DNA from: Zoogloea sp.
Lineage (GTDB): Bacteria > Pseudomonadota > Gammaproteobacteria > Burkholderiales > Rhodocyclaceae
Assembly: GCF_028693495.1 (NCBI RefSeq)
Contig: NZ_JAQUVG010000020.1
Coordinates: forward strand, 1-38,909
Length of the DNA stretch: 38,909 bases
Reading direction: 5' to 3'
The notes under the pieces are model-generated. The model had not been told where the DNA came from. It did no database searches and saw only the letters and a program-made list of their open reading frames with translations. Of this stretch, positions 15,430 to 22,816 are shown one piece after another (position 1 is the stretch's first letter; every line of letters begins with the position of its first letter). Position numbers and translations under genes: made by a program.

Positions 15430-16767
15430 TCAGAGGGCGAGGAAGTCGCTGAATTTATCCTTGATCCAGACGAAGTCTTCCTTCACCAGGTCGTTGGTGC
15501 GGACATCCTCGTCGATCTGGGTCTGGTGGACGTTGCCGGAGGCGGCATCCACTTCGTATTCGAACTTGACCGAGATGGCCTCCTGGGGGTCGGCATTGAC
15601 CATCATGTAGCACAGGTTGTCCGGCAGGCGGGCAATGACCTCCTTGCCCGCGACGCGTTCGGCGATGTTCCGGGCGACGATCCGACCGATGTAGTTGGCC
15701 ACATGGGCGCTCTTGGGATAGTGGCCGAACTGGCTGGAGATGTGCCCCATCAGGTCTCCCACAAAGTACACCCGGTCGTCGCTGCGGGCGTGGAAGAAGC
15801 GTGGGTCCATGTCGGCCCAGCCGGTGGGCTTGCCATCGGGCGTCTTGCCGATCAGGCCGGCCTGCCAGACCATCTCGGCGGCCTGGTGGGGGGGCATCAG
15901 GATGGCGTCGTCAAACTTGAATTCGCCGGCCAGGGTCTTGATGCGCTTGTTGAAGGGATCGACTTCCTGGACCCCGGCGTTGGGTATGTGGGTGATGATG
16001 TCCGGGTAAAGCTCGCGGAACGCGGTCTGGTAGCCCATGCTGATGGGCGCCACCTTGGGCTTGGGGTCGAGGATCAGGATCTTGCCGGGGATCTTGTTCT
16101 TCTTGATGTGCCAGGCGATCAGGCAGGCCCGCTCGTAGGGGGAGGGCGGGCAGCGGTGAGGCGGAGGCGGCAGTGTCATGACCAGGGTGCCGCCCTTGAA
16201 GTTCTTTACCTTCTGCTTGAGGGCCAGCATCTCGGCGTTGGGGATGTAGGCCGAGGGGTAGTGGTTGCGGGTGTGGTCGATGGCCTTCTGGTCGTTACCG
16301 AACCAGGCGTCGTAGGCGTTGCGGATGCCGCCGGAGAGGATCAGGAAGTCGTAGTCGATGAGGCCGTGGGCGGTGCGCACCAGGCGGCGCTCCCGCTCGA
16401 AGCCGATCACCTCGGTCTGCAGGCGGGTGTAGCCGTAGACGTTAGCCGGGTGCTGGGCGTCGTGATGGACGAAATCGGTGCTCACCACGTCGATCAGCCA
16501 CTTGTTGCTCATGGGCCCGGACCAGAAGGTGGGATTGCGCTCGAGCAGAATCACTTCGGCGTTGGGGATGAGCTGACGCAGGTAACGGGCAGCGGTCATG
16601 CCACCCCATCCGCCGCCGCAGATGACCACTCGCGGGCCCTTGCCTTCGCGGGGCAGGATGCGGCTCTCGCGGGTGAGGATGGCCGGGCCAGCCATGGCCG
16701 CCAGGGGTGCGCCGGCCATGCCCAGGGCCATGGCGGGGGGGGTGAGCAGAAAGTCGCGACGGTTCAT
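15430..16767 (-). CDS. FccB-like FAD-dependent sulfide dehydrogenase flavoprotein (SoxYZ-linked paralogue)
   Basis: This 445-residue precursor begins MNRRDFLLTPPAMALG, a Tat signal. The FAD-binding motif VVICGGGWGGMTAARYL is at about residues 46-62. The two cysteines that form the redox-active disulfide in flavocytochrome c sulfide dehydrogenase have counterparts here in HRCPPSPYERA and NLCYMMVNADPQEA. The C-terminal region differs from ordinary FccB (charged KFEYEVDAASGNVHQTQIDED), so it is a separate subfamily. Its start overlaps the YeeE stop as ATGA, and soxY follows 14 nt downstream. It may oxidise sulfane or sulfide bound to SoxYZ; the electron acceptor is unknown because no cytochrome is directly beside it. 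In-frame codons upstream of 16767 are YeeE shadow. Confidence 0.88.
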   Translation of the reverse strand: MNRRDFLLTPPAMALGMAGAPLAAMAGPAILTRESRILPREGKGPRVVICGGGWGGMTAARYLRQLIPNAEVILLERNPTFWSGPMSNKWLIDVVSTDFVHHDAQHPANVYGYTRLQTEVIGFERERRLVRTAHGLIDYDFLILSGGIRNAYDAWFGNDQKAIDHTRNHYPSAYIPNAEMLALKQKVKNFKGGTLVMTLPPPPHRCPPSPYERACLIAWHIKKNKIPGKILILDPKPKVAPISMGYQTAFRELYPDIITHIPNAGVQEVDPFNKRIKTLAGEFKFDDAILMPPHQAAEMVWQAGLIGKTPDGKPTGWADMDPRFFHARSDDRVYFVGDLMGHISSQFGHYPKSAHVANYIGRIVARNIAERVAGKEVIARLPDNLCYMMVNADPQEAISVKFEYEVDAASGNVHQTQIDEDVRTNDLVKEDFVWIKDKFSDFLAL

Positions 16768-17819
16768 GAGGTGCCCTCCTGAGGGGAATGGGGGGGTTGG
16801 GCCTGCAGGCCCAGGTGGATTCCAAGGAGCATGCCGGCGCAGGCCGGCAGGCTGGAGAAAGCGAGGGTGGACAGGCCCGACAGGCCCTGCCCGATGCTGC
16901 AGCCTACGGCGAGGACGCCGCCCAGGCCCATGAGTGCGCCGCCGGCCAGGCTGGCGAGCAGGCGCCGGGGGGTATCGAAGCCTTCCAGGCGGAAGCGGCC
17001 GCTGGCCAGGGCCACGACACCGGCGCCAGCCAGGGTCCCGAGCACCACCGCTGGGCCGAGGCTGGCGTCGCGTCCCACGGCCAGTTGCAGGAACAGCAGG
17101 CTCTCGGCCAGGGGGCCGATGTAGCTGAGGGAGGTGAGCGGGGCCGGTTCGAAGGGGTCTACTTCCACGTGGGCGGTGATCCACCAGCCGGCTCCGGCCA
17201 GCAGGCCGATCACGAGTGCGCCCAGGGCCTGTCGCGGTGCCTGGCGCAGGAGATGGCCGCCGCCGAGGGCGTAGGCCAGCAGAAGCAGCAGGGGGAGGAG
17301 TGTGGCTGTCGCCAGGGCAGGCCCCGATGGGAGGCCGCTGGCCAGCAGCCAGGCGGGCAGGGTGCCGTGTTCCAGCTGGAGTGCTCCGACGCTCTGGAGT
17401 GCCTGGCGTAGGGGGGCGAGGGCCCCGGTGAGGGCGGCCTGGGCGGTGAGGGCCAGGCTCAGCAGGGTGATCAGGGCGCGCAGGTTGCCGCCACCCAGCA
17501 GCACCAGTGCCCGTGCGCCGCAGCAGCGGGAGAGGACCATGCCGAGACCGAACAGCAGCCCGCCCAGGGTCAGGGCCAGGGGGGAGAAATCCCTGCGGAC
17601 CACCTGAGCTTGGCTGGGGTCGATCTGCTCCAGCAGAGCCAGGCCCTGGGTGGCGGCCAGGGCAGTGGCGAGGGCCAGGGCCCAGGCGCGCAGGGCGGGC
17701 GCGCCTTCCTGGCCGGCGCGGGCCTGGCGCAGGCCGCGCAGCAGGCAGAATTCACCGGCCCGGGCGGTGGCACCGAAGGCGGAACCCAGCAGCAGGCCGG
17801 CACCCAGCAGGGCGCTCAT
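16764..17819 (-). CDS. YeeE/YedE-family sulfur-compound transporter
   Basis: This 351-residue integral membrane protein has about ten hydrophobic segments rich in Leu, Ala and Gly, plus paired conserved motifs: LFGLGMVLSRCCGARALVLLGGGNLRALITL in the first half and LMGLGGVLAVGCSIGQGLSGLSTLAFSSLPA in the second. These Cys-containing GCxxGQG-type motifs are the mark of the YeeE/YedE family; members such as TsuA import thiosulfate. Here it sits between two FccB flavoproteins in a sulfur operon, coupled by 4-nt overlaps on both sides. It probably moves thiosulfate or another reduced sulfur species across the inner membrane, linking periplasmic oxidation to the cytoplasm; direction and substrate are inference. 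Confidence 0.88.
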   Translation of the reverse strand: MSALLGAGLLLGSAFGATARAGEFCLLRGLRQARAGQEGAPALRAWALALATALAATQGLALLEQIDPSQAQVVRRDFSPLALTLGGLLFGLGMVLSRCCGARALVLLGGGNLRALITLLSLALTAQAALTGALAPLRQALQSVGALQLEHGTLPAWLLASGLPSGPALATATLLPLLLLLAYALGGGHLLRQAPRQALGALVIGLLAGAGWWITAHVEVDPFEPAPLTSLSYIGPLAESLLFLQLAVGRDASLGPAVVLGTLAGAGVVALASGRFRLEGFDTPRRLLASLAGGALMGLGGVLAVGCSIGQGLSGLSTLAFSSLPACAGMLLGIHLGLQAQPPHSPQEGTS

Positions 17820-19102
17820 CCGGGCTGTCCCCAGATGTCGGCGGTCATGGCAGCGTACCAGCTGTCACCGTAGCGTGCTTCGGCAGCGCGGAAGTCCGGG
17901 CTGCCGTCGAGGGGGCTGACCCCGCCGGAGCCGGGCACCTCCACGATCCGGCCGGCTTCTGCCTGGTACACCCCGGCCACCGAAATACCGTAGCCGGGGC
18001 CAATCAGGCTGTAGCAGGTGTTGGCGTAGGCGGGCACCGGGGCTGCTTTGCCGGTAAGTTCTGCGACGATGGCTGCGGCGGCCACCTTGGCCTGGGTGTT
18101 GGCGGCAAAGGCGGACTTGGGCATGGGCGCAGCCAGGGTGGCGTCCCCCAGGGCGTAAATGCCAGCCACCTGGCGGGATTCGAAGCTTTCAGCCTTGACC
18201 GGTACCCAGCCGCTGGCGTCTACAATCCCGGCCCGCTCAGCGATGACCCCGGCTTTCTGGGGAGGAATCACGTTGAGCACGTCGGCCCGGTGTTTCTGGC
18301 CGAAGGCCGTCAGGACCTCTCGCTGGCCGGCGTCCACCCGGGTCACCTGGCCGTCGTCGGAGAGCCCGATCCATTCGATCATGTCGCCGTAGCGGGCCTT
18401 CCAGCCCTGCAGGAACAGGGCCTTTTTGGAGAAGTTGTCCTTGGCGTCAAGCAGCAGGATCTTGGCCCGGGGTTTGTGCCGGGAGAAGTAGTGGGCCACC
18501 ATGGCCGCCCGTTCGTAGGGGCCGGGGGGGCAGCGGAAGGGATTGTCGGGGATGGTCATCACGAAGGTGCCGCCATCGCCCATGGCTTCCATCTGCCGGC
18601 GCAGCAGCTGGGTTTGCGGGCCAGCTTTCCAGGCATGGGGGGCCAGCGTGGCGGCGGCTTCGTCATAGCCTTCCAGGGCGTTCCAGCGCATGTCCACGCC
18701 AGGGGAGAGCACCAGGCGATCCCAGGCCAGGGACTGGCCGGTGGACAGGCGAACCGTCCGGCGGGCGCTGTCCACGTCGTCGGCCATGGCATGGATCACC
18801 TCCACGCCCGCGACGCGCAGCCCGTCGTAGCCGTGGCCAATGCTGTCCCAGCTGCGCAGGCCAGCCAGGTACAGGTTGGAGAAGGGGCAGGTGTGAAAGC
18901 GCTGTGCCGGCTCCACCAGGGTGACCTGAAGGTGCGGGGCGAGCCGTTTGAGGTAGCGGGCGGCGGTGGCGCCACCGAAGCCTCCACCCACGACGACGAC
19001 CCGGCCAGCTGCACCATCCGCCCGCACGAGGGCTGGACAGCCCAGGGTCGCGCTGCCGGCGGCCAGGGCGCTGAGGAAGTGTCGGCGGGAAAATGGCGTC
19101 AT
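17816..19102 (-). CDS. fccB: Flavocytochrome c sulfide dehydrogenase flavoprotein FccB
   Basis: FccB oxidises sulfide to sulfur or polysulfide in the periplasm and passes electrons through the haem subunit FccA. The 428-residue precursor has a Tat-type signal (SRRHFLSALAAGSATLG), the FAD motif VVVVGGGFGGATAARYLKRL and GYDGLRVAGVEV. The redox cysteines are in FRCPPGPYERA and YANTCYSLIGPGYGISVAGVY, both as in well-studied FccB. The C-terminal flavin-binding FCSD module ends SWYAAMTADIWGQPG, also typical. Its start overlaps the stop of the upstream cytochrome gene by 4 nt, so the pair is a complete FccA/FccB unit. Confidence 0.94.
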   Translation of the reverse strand: MTPFSRRHFLSALAAGSATLGCPALVRADGAAGRVVVVGGGFGGATAARYLKRLAPHLQVTLVEPAQRFHTCPFSNLYLAGLRSWDSIGHGYDGLRVAGVEVIHAMADDVDSARRTVRLSTGQSLAWDRLVLSPGVDMRWNALEGYDEAAATLAPHAWKAGPQTQLLRRQMEAMGDGGTFVMTIPDNPFRCPPGPYERAAMVAHYFSRHKPRAKILLLDAKDNFSKKALFLQGWKARYGDMIEWIGLSDDGQVTRVDAGQREVLTAFGQKHRADVLNVIPPQKAGVIAERAGIVDASGWVPVKAESFESRQVAGIYALGDATLAAPMPKSAFAANTQAKVAAAAIVAELTGKAAPVPAYANTCYSLIGPGYGISVAGVYQAEAGRIVEVPGSGGVSPLDGSPDFRAAEARYGDSWYAAMTADIWGQPG

Positions 19103-19434
19103 GGCCGGTCTCCAGCCTGGGCAAACCAGCGGGCCAGGGCATCGATCTGGACCTCGTCATAGCCCTTCATCAGGCGCGTCATGACCGTGGTGCCGGCGGT
19201 GCTGCCGGCGCGGAAATCCTGCATGCGGGTCCGCAGCCGGGCTTCCGGTTGTCCGTGCAGGCCCGGAATGGCGGTGGTTGAGCGGCCGTTGGTGCCGTGG
19301 CAGTTGAAGCAGGTGCCGGCCAGCAGGGCCACGTCGTCGGGCTGCAGGGACGTAGCGCCGGCGGCGCCGGGCAGGAACAGCGCCAGGCGGGTGAGGAATG
19401 ACAGCTGTCGAAGAAGAAAGGATGAGCGGGGCAT
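19099..19434 (-). CDS. fccA: Monohaem cytochrome c, probable FccA subunit
   Basis: This small 111-residue exported cytochrome has a hydrophobic signal segment (residues about 5-27) and one haem site CFNCH, followed by GTNGRSTTAIPGLHGQ and a C-terminal methionine region (TTVMTRLMKGYDEVQIDALARWFA) that should supply the sixth ligand. The pattern fits the haem subunit of flavocytochrome c sulfide dehydrogenase in its one-haem form. The ATG at 19434 has no clear ribosome binding site but gives a good signal peptide; the open frame continues 41 codons upstream without one. It is the first gene of the operon, 133 nt after the promoter, and overlaps fccB by 4 nt. Confidence 0.85.
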   Translation of the reverse strand: MPRSSFLLRQLSFLTRLALFLPGAAGATSLQPDDVALLAGTCFNCHGTNGRSTTAIPGLHGQPEARLRTRMQDFRAGSTAGTTVMTRLMKGYDEVQIDALARWFAQAGDRP

Positions 19435-19566
19435 TGGATCAGTGGATAAACACCCGGGTCCTGCGGGAGGGCAGACTGGAAAAGTCCTGACAGCGTTCTT
19501 GTGCTCGCGGCTGCGGAGCGAAGGGAGGATGCAGGCGTGTTGTTGAGTTCGCAGCAACCGGAACGG

Positions 19567-19595
19567 ATTCTAGACGGGCGGGGAGGGGATGGCAA
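19567..19595 (-). promoter_or_regulatory. Sigma-70-like promoter of the fcc-sox operon
   Basis: On the minus strand TTGCCA (19590-19595) and TAGAAT (19567-19572) are separated by exactly 17 bp; each matches the sigma-70 consensus at five of six positions. The predicted start is near 19560, leaving a leader of about 125 nt before the cytochrome gene. It is one of the two best complete promoters I find in the window. Confidence 0.65.
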
Positions 19596-19628
19596 AGGGC
19601 CCACCCGCAAGGACTCGCTGCGCCCCCA

Positions 19629-20696
19629 TCATTCCACGGCCCGGCTCTCACCGTGTTTCAGCAGCCAGATCCATTCCGGGGGTCGGGTCCGCCGGGCGAG
19701 GGCTGTGGCGAGATCCCGGGGGGGCTGGTCGAAGGCTTCCTGGGTCAGCTCGAAGGTGCCCCAGTGCACGCCAAAACCCCGCTTGGCATCCAGGTCCAGG
19801 AGGATTTGGACGGCATCGTCCGGGTTGATGTGCTGGGTGCGCATGAAATCCCGGGGTTCGTAGGCCCCTACGGGAATCATCACGAAGTCCATGGGGCCGT
19901 GGCGGCGGCGGATCTCCTTGAAGTCGCCCGAATAGCCGGTGTCCCCGGTGTAAAGAAAGCGCCAGGGGGTGCCCGCTCCTGTTGGCCATTCCACCAGAAA
20001 GCCGCCCCACAGGCTGGCGTTGGTGTCAAAGGGGGTGCGCTTGCTCCAGTGCTGGGCCGGGGTGAGGCGGACGGTCAGGGGGCCGGCGCTGCGGCTGTCC
20101 CACCAGTCGATTTCTTCAACCTGGCCGATGTTGCGCTCGTCGAACCAGGCCTTGACGCCCAGGGGGACGATCCAGCGGGGGTTTTGCAGGGCCGCCAACT
20201 GGGTGACGGTGGCTTCATCCAGATGATCGTAGTGGTTGTGCGAAATCAGTACCAGGTCGATGGGGGGCAGGTCGGCAGCCTTGAGAGGCGGCGCTACCCG
20301 GCGCCGGGCGGAGAGGGCGCTGCTGGGGCCGGCGAACTCTCCCAGTTGCGGGTCGATCAGGATGTTCTGACCGCCCACCTGGAGCAGGGCGCCCGAGTGG
20401 CCCAGCCAGGTAATGACCGGTGCGTCGTGGCGCCGGGCGATGAGGGCCGTGTCCACGGGGGTGGTCCAGTGGGCGGCGAAGGCCGGGTAGCCGCCTGCCG
20501 GTTCCCTGAGGGGCTGGAAGTCCCCCCGGGTCCGGCGCCACAGCCCCTCATACCACGGGGTACGGCTGGCCGCCGTGGCCTGTTCGTTGTTGGCAAAACC
20601 ATCGGGGCGGTGGTGAGCCCGGTCCGGGTTGAAATAGGGGTTGGGACGGGCGCAGGCGGAGAGGGTCAGGAGCAGGAGCAGCGGCAGTCGTGTCAT
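19629..20696 (-). CDS. Lipoprotein metallo-beta-lactamase-fold hydrolase (RomA / NAPE-PLD-like)
   Basis: This 355-residue protein starts with a lipoprotein signal, MTRLPLLLLLTLSAC, with Cys 15 as lipid site, so it should be anchored in the envelope. The metal-binding motif ISHNHYDHLD (H153-D160) and later histidines (PAQHWS, YTGDTGYSGDF, GVHWGTFEL) follow the pattern of the metallo-beta-lactamase-fold group that includes RomA and N-acyl-phosphatidylethanolamine phospholipase D. Bacterial members may hydrolyse phospholipid-like substrates; the substrate here is not known. It ends just upstream of the fcc promoter on the same strand and is probably independent of it. Confidence 0.87.
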   Translation of the reverse strand: MTRLPLLLLLTLSACARPNPYFNPDRAHHRPDGFANNEQATAASRTPWYEGLWRRTRGDFQPLREPAGGYPAFAAHWTTPVDTALIARRHDAPVITWLGHSGALLQVGGQNILIDPQLGEFAGPSSALSARRRVAPPLKAADLPPIDLVLISHNHYDHLDEATVTQLAALQNPRWIVPLGVKAWFDERNIGQVEEIDWWDSRSAGPLTVRLTPAQHWSKRTPFDTNASLWGGFLVEWPTGAGTPWRFLYTGDTGYSGDFKEIRRRHGPMDFVMIPVGAYEPRDFMRTQHINPDDAVQILLDLDAKRGFGVHWGTFELTQEAFDQPPRDLATALARRTRPPEWIWLLKHGESRAVE

Positions 20697-20882
20697 GGGC
20701 GGAAGGGGAAAGGTCGGGGTCAGGCCATGGACTTGGATGTGCGATGCCGCCGGGTGTTCCGCTGCACGGCTCCGGACCCTTGCAATTGGCCAGGGTTGCC
20801 GCCATCTTGGGCATGTTTTGGGCGGTCTGCCCTCCAGGGAGAACGCACTCCTCCCCGCACGTATTCACCAAGGAAAACCACC

Positions 20883-21680
20883 ATGAATAGTCTGACTGCC
20901 CAACTGCAACGCCTTTTCGGTCGACCTGGCCAGGATCTGCCCGATCCGTGGCCGGAAGGGGGAGGGCTGGTGGAGCTGACCGGCCCGGATGACCGGGTGT
21001 GGACCCTGGTGCTTGAGGTGGCACCGGGGGCGGGCTGGCCGCCGGTAGCAGAAGTGTGGCAGGGTGTTCAGAGCGAACTCGAGCTGCCCGCGCCGGTGGT
21101 TTCCCTGGCGGGGGGGGCCGGTTTCCGGGTGTGGTTTGCCCTGGCGGACCCCTTGCCGAGGGCTCTGGCTCGGCGCTTTCTGGAGGCCCTGCGGCGACGT
21201 TATCTGCCTGATGTGGCTGAATCGCGGGTGAAATTGCTGCCGGAGTCCGTCGGACCCTGTCGTGTGCCATTGGCGCCGGCCCGGGAAGGGCAGCTGGAGC
21301 GCTGGACGGCCTTCATCGACCCCACCATGGGCAGCATGTTTGGGGACGGTGCCTGGCTTGAGATGGCACCCAATCCCGACAAGCAGGCGGATCTGCTGGC
21401 CGGGTTCCGGACCCTCCAGCCAGCAGAGTTTGCCCGCGCCATGCAGCTGCTGGAACCTGGAGGCGCGATGGTCTCGGCGCTGGCCGGGCCGGTAGCGACG
21501 GTGATGATGTCCGTCCCCGCGGTCTCCCAGTCCGAGGGGAGCACCCATTTCACTCTGGGGGTGGGAGGCGGATTCGCGGACCCGAAAAGCTTTTTGCTGG
21601 CGGTGATGAACGATCCATCCGCCAGTGCCGAATACCGGATCGACGCGGCCAAGGCCCTGCTGCCTTATTTCACCGCGTGA
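20883..21680 (+). CDS. 265-residue protein of unknown function, weakly primase-like core
   Basis: I do not recognise a close family. AAGGA stands 8 nt before the ATG and the frame is well used. Residues about 15-165 contain a glycine/proline-rich segment, then GFRVWFALADPLPRALARRFLEALRRRYL, KLLPESVGPCRVPLAPA and RWTAFIDP. This order loosely resembles the core of archaeo-eukaryotic primase domains (a G-x-VW strand, a helix, a KLLP / R-x-PLA element, a final acidic strand), but the catalytic acidic pair is not evident, so the match is speculative. The C-terminus, AVMNDPSASAEYRIDAAKALLPYF, resembles the conserved helix seen in some phage small-terminase-like proteins. No signal peptide. It is divergent from the lipoprotein hydrolase gene. 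Confidence 0.75.
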   Translation: MNSLTAQLQRLFGRPGQDLPDPWPEGGGLVELTGPDDRVWTLVLEVAPGAGWPPVAEVWQGVQSELELPAPVVSLAGGAGFRVWFALADPLPRALARRFLEALRRRYLPDVAESRVKLLPESVGPCRVPLAPAREGQLERWTAFIDPTMGSMFGDGAWLEMAPNPDKQADLLAGFRTLQPAEFARAMQLLEPGGAMVSALAGPVATVMMSVPAVSQSEGSTHFTLGVGGGFADPKSFLLAVMNDPSASAEYRIDAAKALLPYFTA

Positions 21681-22093
21681 ATCCGTGCTGGCCGGTGCGG
21701 CAACGGTTCCCGATGGTCCGGTTTGAGGGCCACTCCCATTGGCCTGGGCTGGCGATAAAGACAGAGTTGCCGGGTAAGGCGCATCCCGCTCCCCCCGAGG
21801 CGATGACGCATGCAAATAAAAGCCGGTTTCGTGACTTTTGTCGTTGACGGGCAAGGGTGGGCTTCTTACAGTGGAGCCGTGCACCTCCGACCAATCCGTT
21901 CAAGATGTTTGTCCGGTTGCACTATTCGCTACACTAGGGCGCGCAGCCCTTTCAGGTCCATGACATACGCAGGATTTGCATGTGCAGGCTTCTCTGGCAA
22001 GGTGTTCAGATTGAATTCGGTGAGTGAACAAGTCTCGTTGAAAAGCCCGGCATTCTGCATTCTGACAAGAAACTTTTTAAGAGGGGTTCCATT
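21681..22093. other. 413-bp non-coding region ahead of the curlin-like genes
   Basis: No convincing gene lies here. A 95-codon open frame from 21810 on the plus strand overlaps the next start by 4 nt but has no ribosome binding site and no recognisable features. The last 150 bases are clearly richer in A and T than the surrounding DNA. The region holds a promoter candidate at 21844-21872, implying a long leader of about 210 nt, and a second -10-like TACACT at 21929-21934. Confidence 0.6.
21844..21872 (+). promoter_or_regulatory. Candidate promoter of the curlin-like locus
   Basis: TTGACG (21844-21849) and TACAGT (21867-21872) are separated by 17 bp. The -35 matches the sigma-70 consensus at five of six and the -10 at four of six positions. 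It predicts a 5' leader of about 210 nt, which leaves room for post-transcriptional control as known for curli regulators. No operator is identified. Confidence 0.45.
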
Positions 22094-22378
22094 ATGAAAA
22101 ATCTTTCCAAAGCCGCTGTTGTCTCGATCCTGCTGGCAGGTCTCTCCATGCCCGTGCTGGCGCAGGTCAACACCAACACGACCATCCAGGAAGGGCAGGT
22201 CAATACCAACGCCACCAAGCAAAAAGGCCGCGACAACGATAACGTGACGGTCCAGCGCGGGGGTGACAACCTGAACCGGACTCGCCAGCGAGGGGAAATC
22301 AACACCAACGCGACGGGCCAGACGGGTGGTGGCTATAACGACAACGCAACCGATCAGGGTGCCCGGCGTCAGCGTTAA
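22094..22378 (+). CDS. Small exported curlin-repeat protein (CsgA/CsgB-like), six half-repeats
   Basis: This is a 94-residue protein with a Sec signal ending near VLA (residue 23). The mature part is built almost wholly from six consecutive 11-residue units: QVNTNTTIQEG, QVNTNATKQKG, RDNDNVTVQRG, GDNLNRTRQRG, EINTNATGQTG and GGYNDNATDQG. The first five keep N-x-A/N-x3-Q-x-G-x2, the exact spacing of the curlin repeat that forms a strand of the amyloid beta-solenoid in CsgA and CsgB; the last is shifted by one. It is shorter than CsgA (about 130-150 residues) and ends in Arg-rich GARRQR. AGAGGGG lies 8 nt before the ATG. The likely role is an extracellular amyloid fibre subunit. Confidence 0.85.
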   Translation: MKNLSKAAVVSILLAGLSMPVLAQVNTNTTIQEGQVNTNATKQKGRDNDNVTVQRGGDNLNRTRQRGEINTNATGQTGGGYNDNATDQGARRQR

Positions 22379-22407
22379 TCAGCCATTGTCCTGATTTCTT
22401 GTGCAGG

Positions 22408-22447
22408 ATCAGGAGTTTGCCGCCAAGCGCCAGCTCCTGATTCTTTT
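22408..22447 (+). terminator. Terminator-like hairpin between the two curlin-repeat genes
   Basis: ATCAGGAG (22408-22415) and CTCCTGAT (22434-22441) pair perfectly over 8 bp around an 18-nt loop, followed by TCTTTTG. A second TCCTGAT copy at 22389-22395 can pair with the same central ATCAGGA and would exclude the terminator hairpin. The arrangement resembles an attenuator that reduces expression of the downstream genes. Confidence 0.5.
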
Positions 22448-22461
22448 GTGGAGGACCTCCC

Positions 22462-22761
22462 GTGAAATACCAAGCACTTATTGTCACGTTGCTTTCCGTG
22501 TTGTCAGTGTCGGCAGCCAATGCCCAGGTGCCGCGCGACAACAGCAACCGCCCCTGCATTGAGGCTAACGTGCAAGCCGATCAAAGCAACACGGCTCGGG
22601 TGAACCAGAACTGCAAGGAAAACCTGAGTCGCACCATTCAGGCGGGTCAATCCAATACGGCAGAGACTTACCAGAAGGGGCAGCGCAACGACAACGCGGT
22701 TGAGCAAATGGGTTATGAAGGGCCAAAACGCCGCGCCCCTCCTCCCCATGGCCAGAGGTAA
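22462..22761 (+). CDS. Second small exported curlin-repeat protein
   Basis: This 99-residue protein has a signal peptide ending near NAQ (residues 20-22). The mature part carries four to five 11-residue half-repeats: CIEANVQADQS (degenerate), NTARVNQNCKE, NLSRTIQAGQS, NTAETYQKGQR and NDNAVEQMG, with N-x-A-x3-Q-x-G-x2 spacing. Two Cys, at the first unit and in the second, could form a disulfide, unusual for curlins. The C-terminus is basic and Pro-rich (KRRAPPPHGQR), like the positively charged tail of the nucleator CsgB. GGAGG precedes the GTG start at 22462. It may be a minor subunit or nucleator for the preceding protein. Confidence 0.82.
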   Translation: MKYQALIVTLLSVLSVSAANAQVPRDNSNRPCIEANVQADQSNTARVNQNCKENLSRTIQAGQSNTAETYQKGQRNDNAVEQMGYEGPKRRAPPPHGQR

Positions 22762-22816
22762 GTCAAAACGCGCTGCGCCATGGCGAGCCTGCCATTTATA
22801 GTGGATGATGATATTT

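Noticed and set aside
19653-20882. Apparent long N-terminal extension of the gene at 20883
   Set aside because: The extension is antisense to the lipoprotein hydrolase; the internal ATG at 20883 has a ribosome binding site and fits the divergent arrangement.
21810-22097. 95-codon open frame in the leader of the curlin-like locus
   Set aside because: No ribosome binding site, no domain or signal peptide; it lies in the likely untranslated leader.
22094-22378. Tandem repeats as a CRISPR or DNA-level microsatellite
   Set aside because: The 33-bp period is visible only at the protein level; the DNA of the units is divergent, so it reflects an 11-residue protein repeat.
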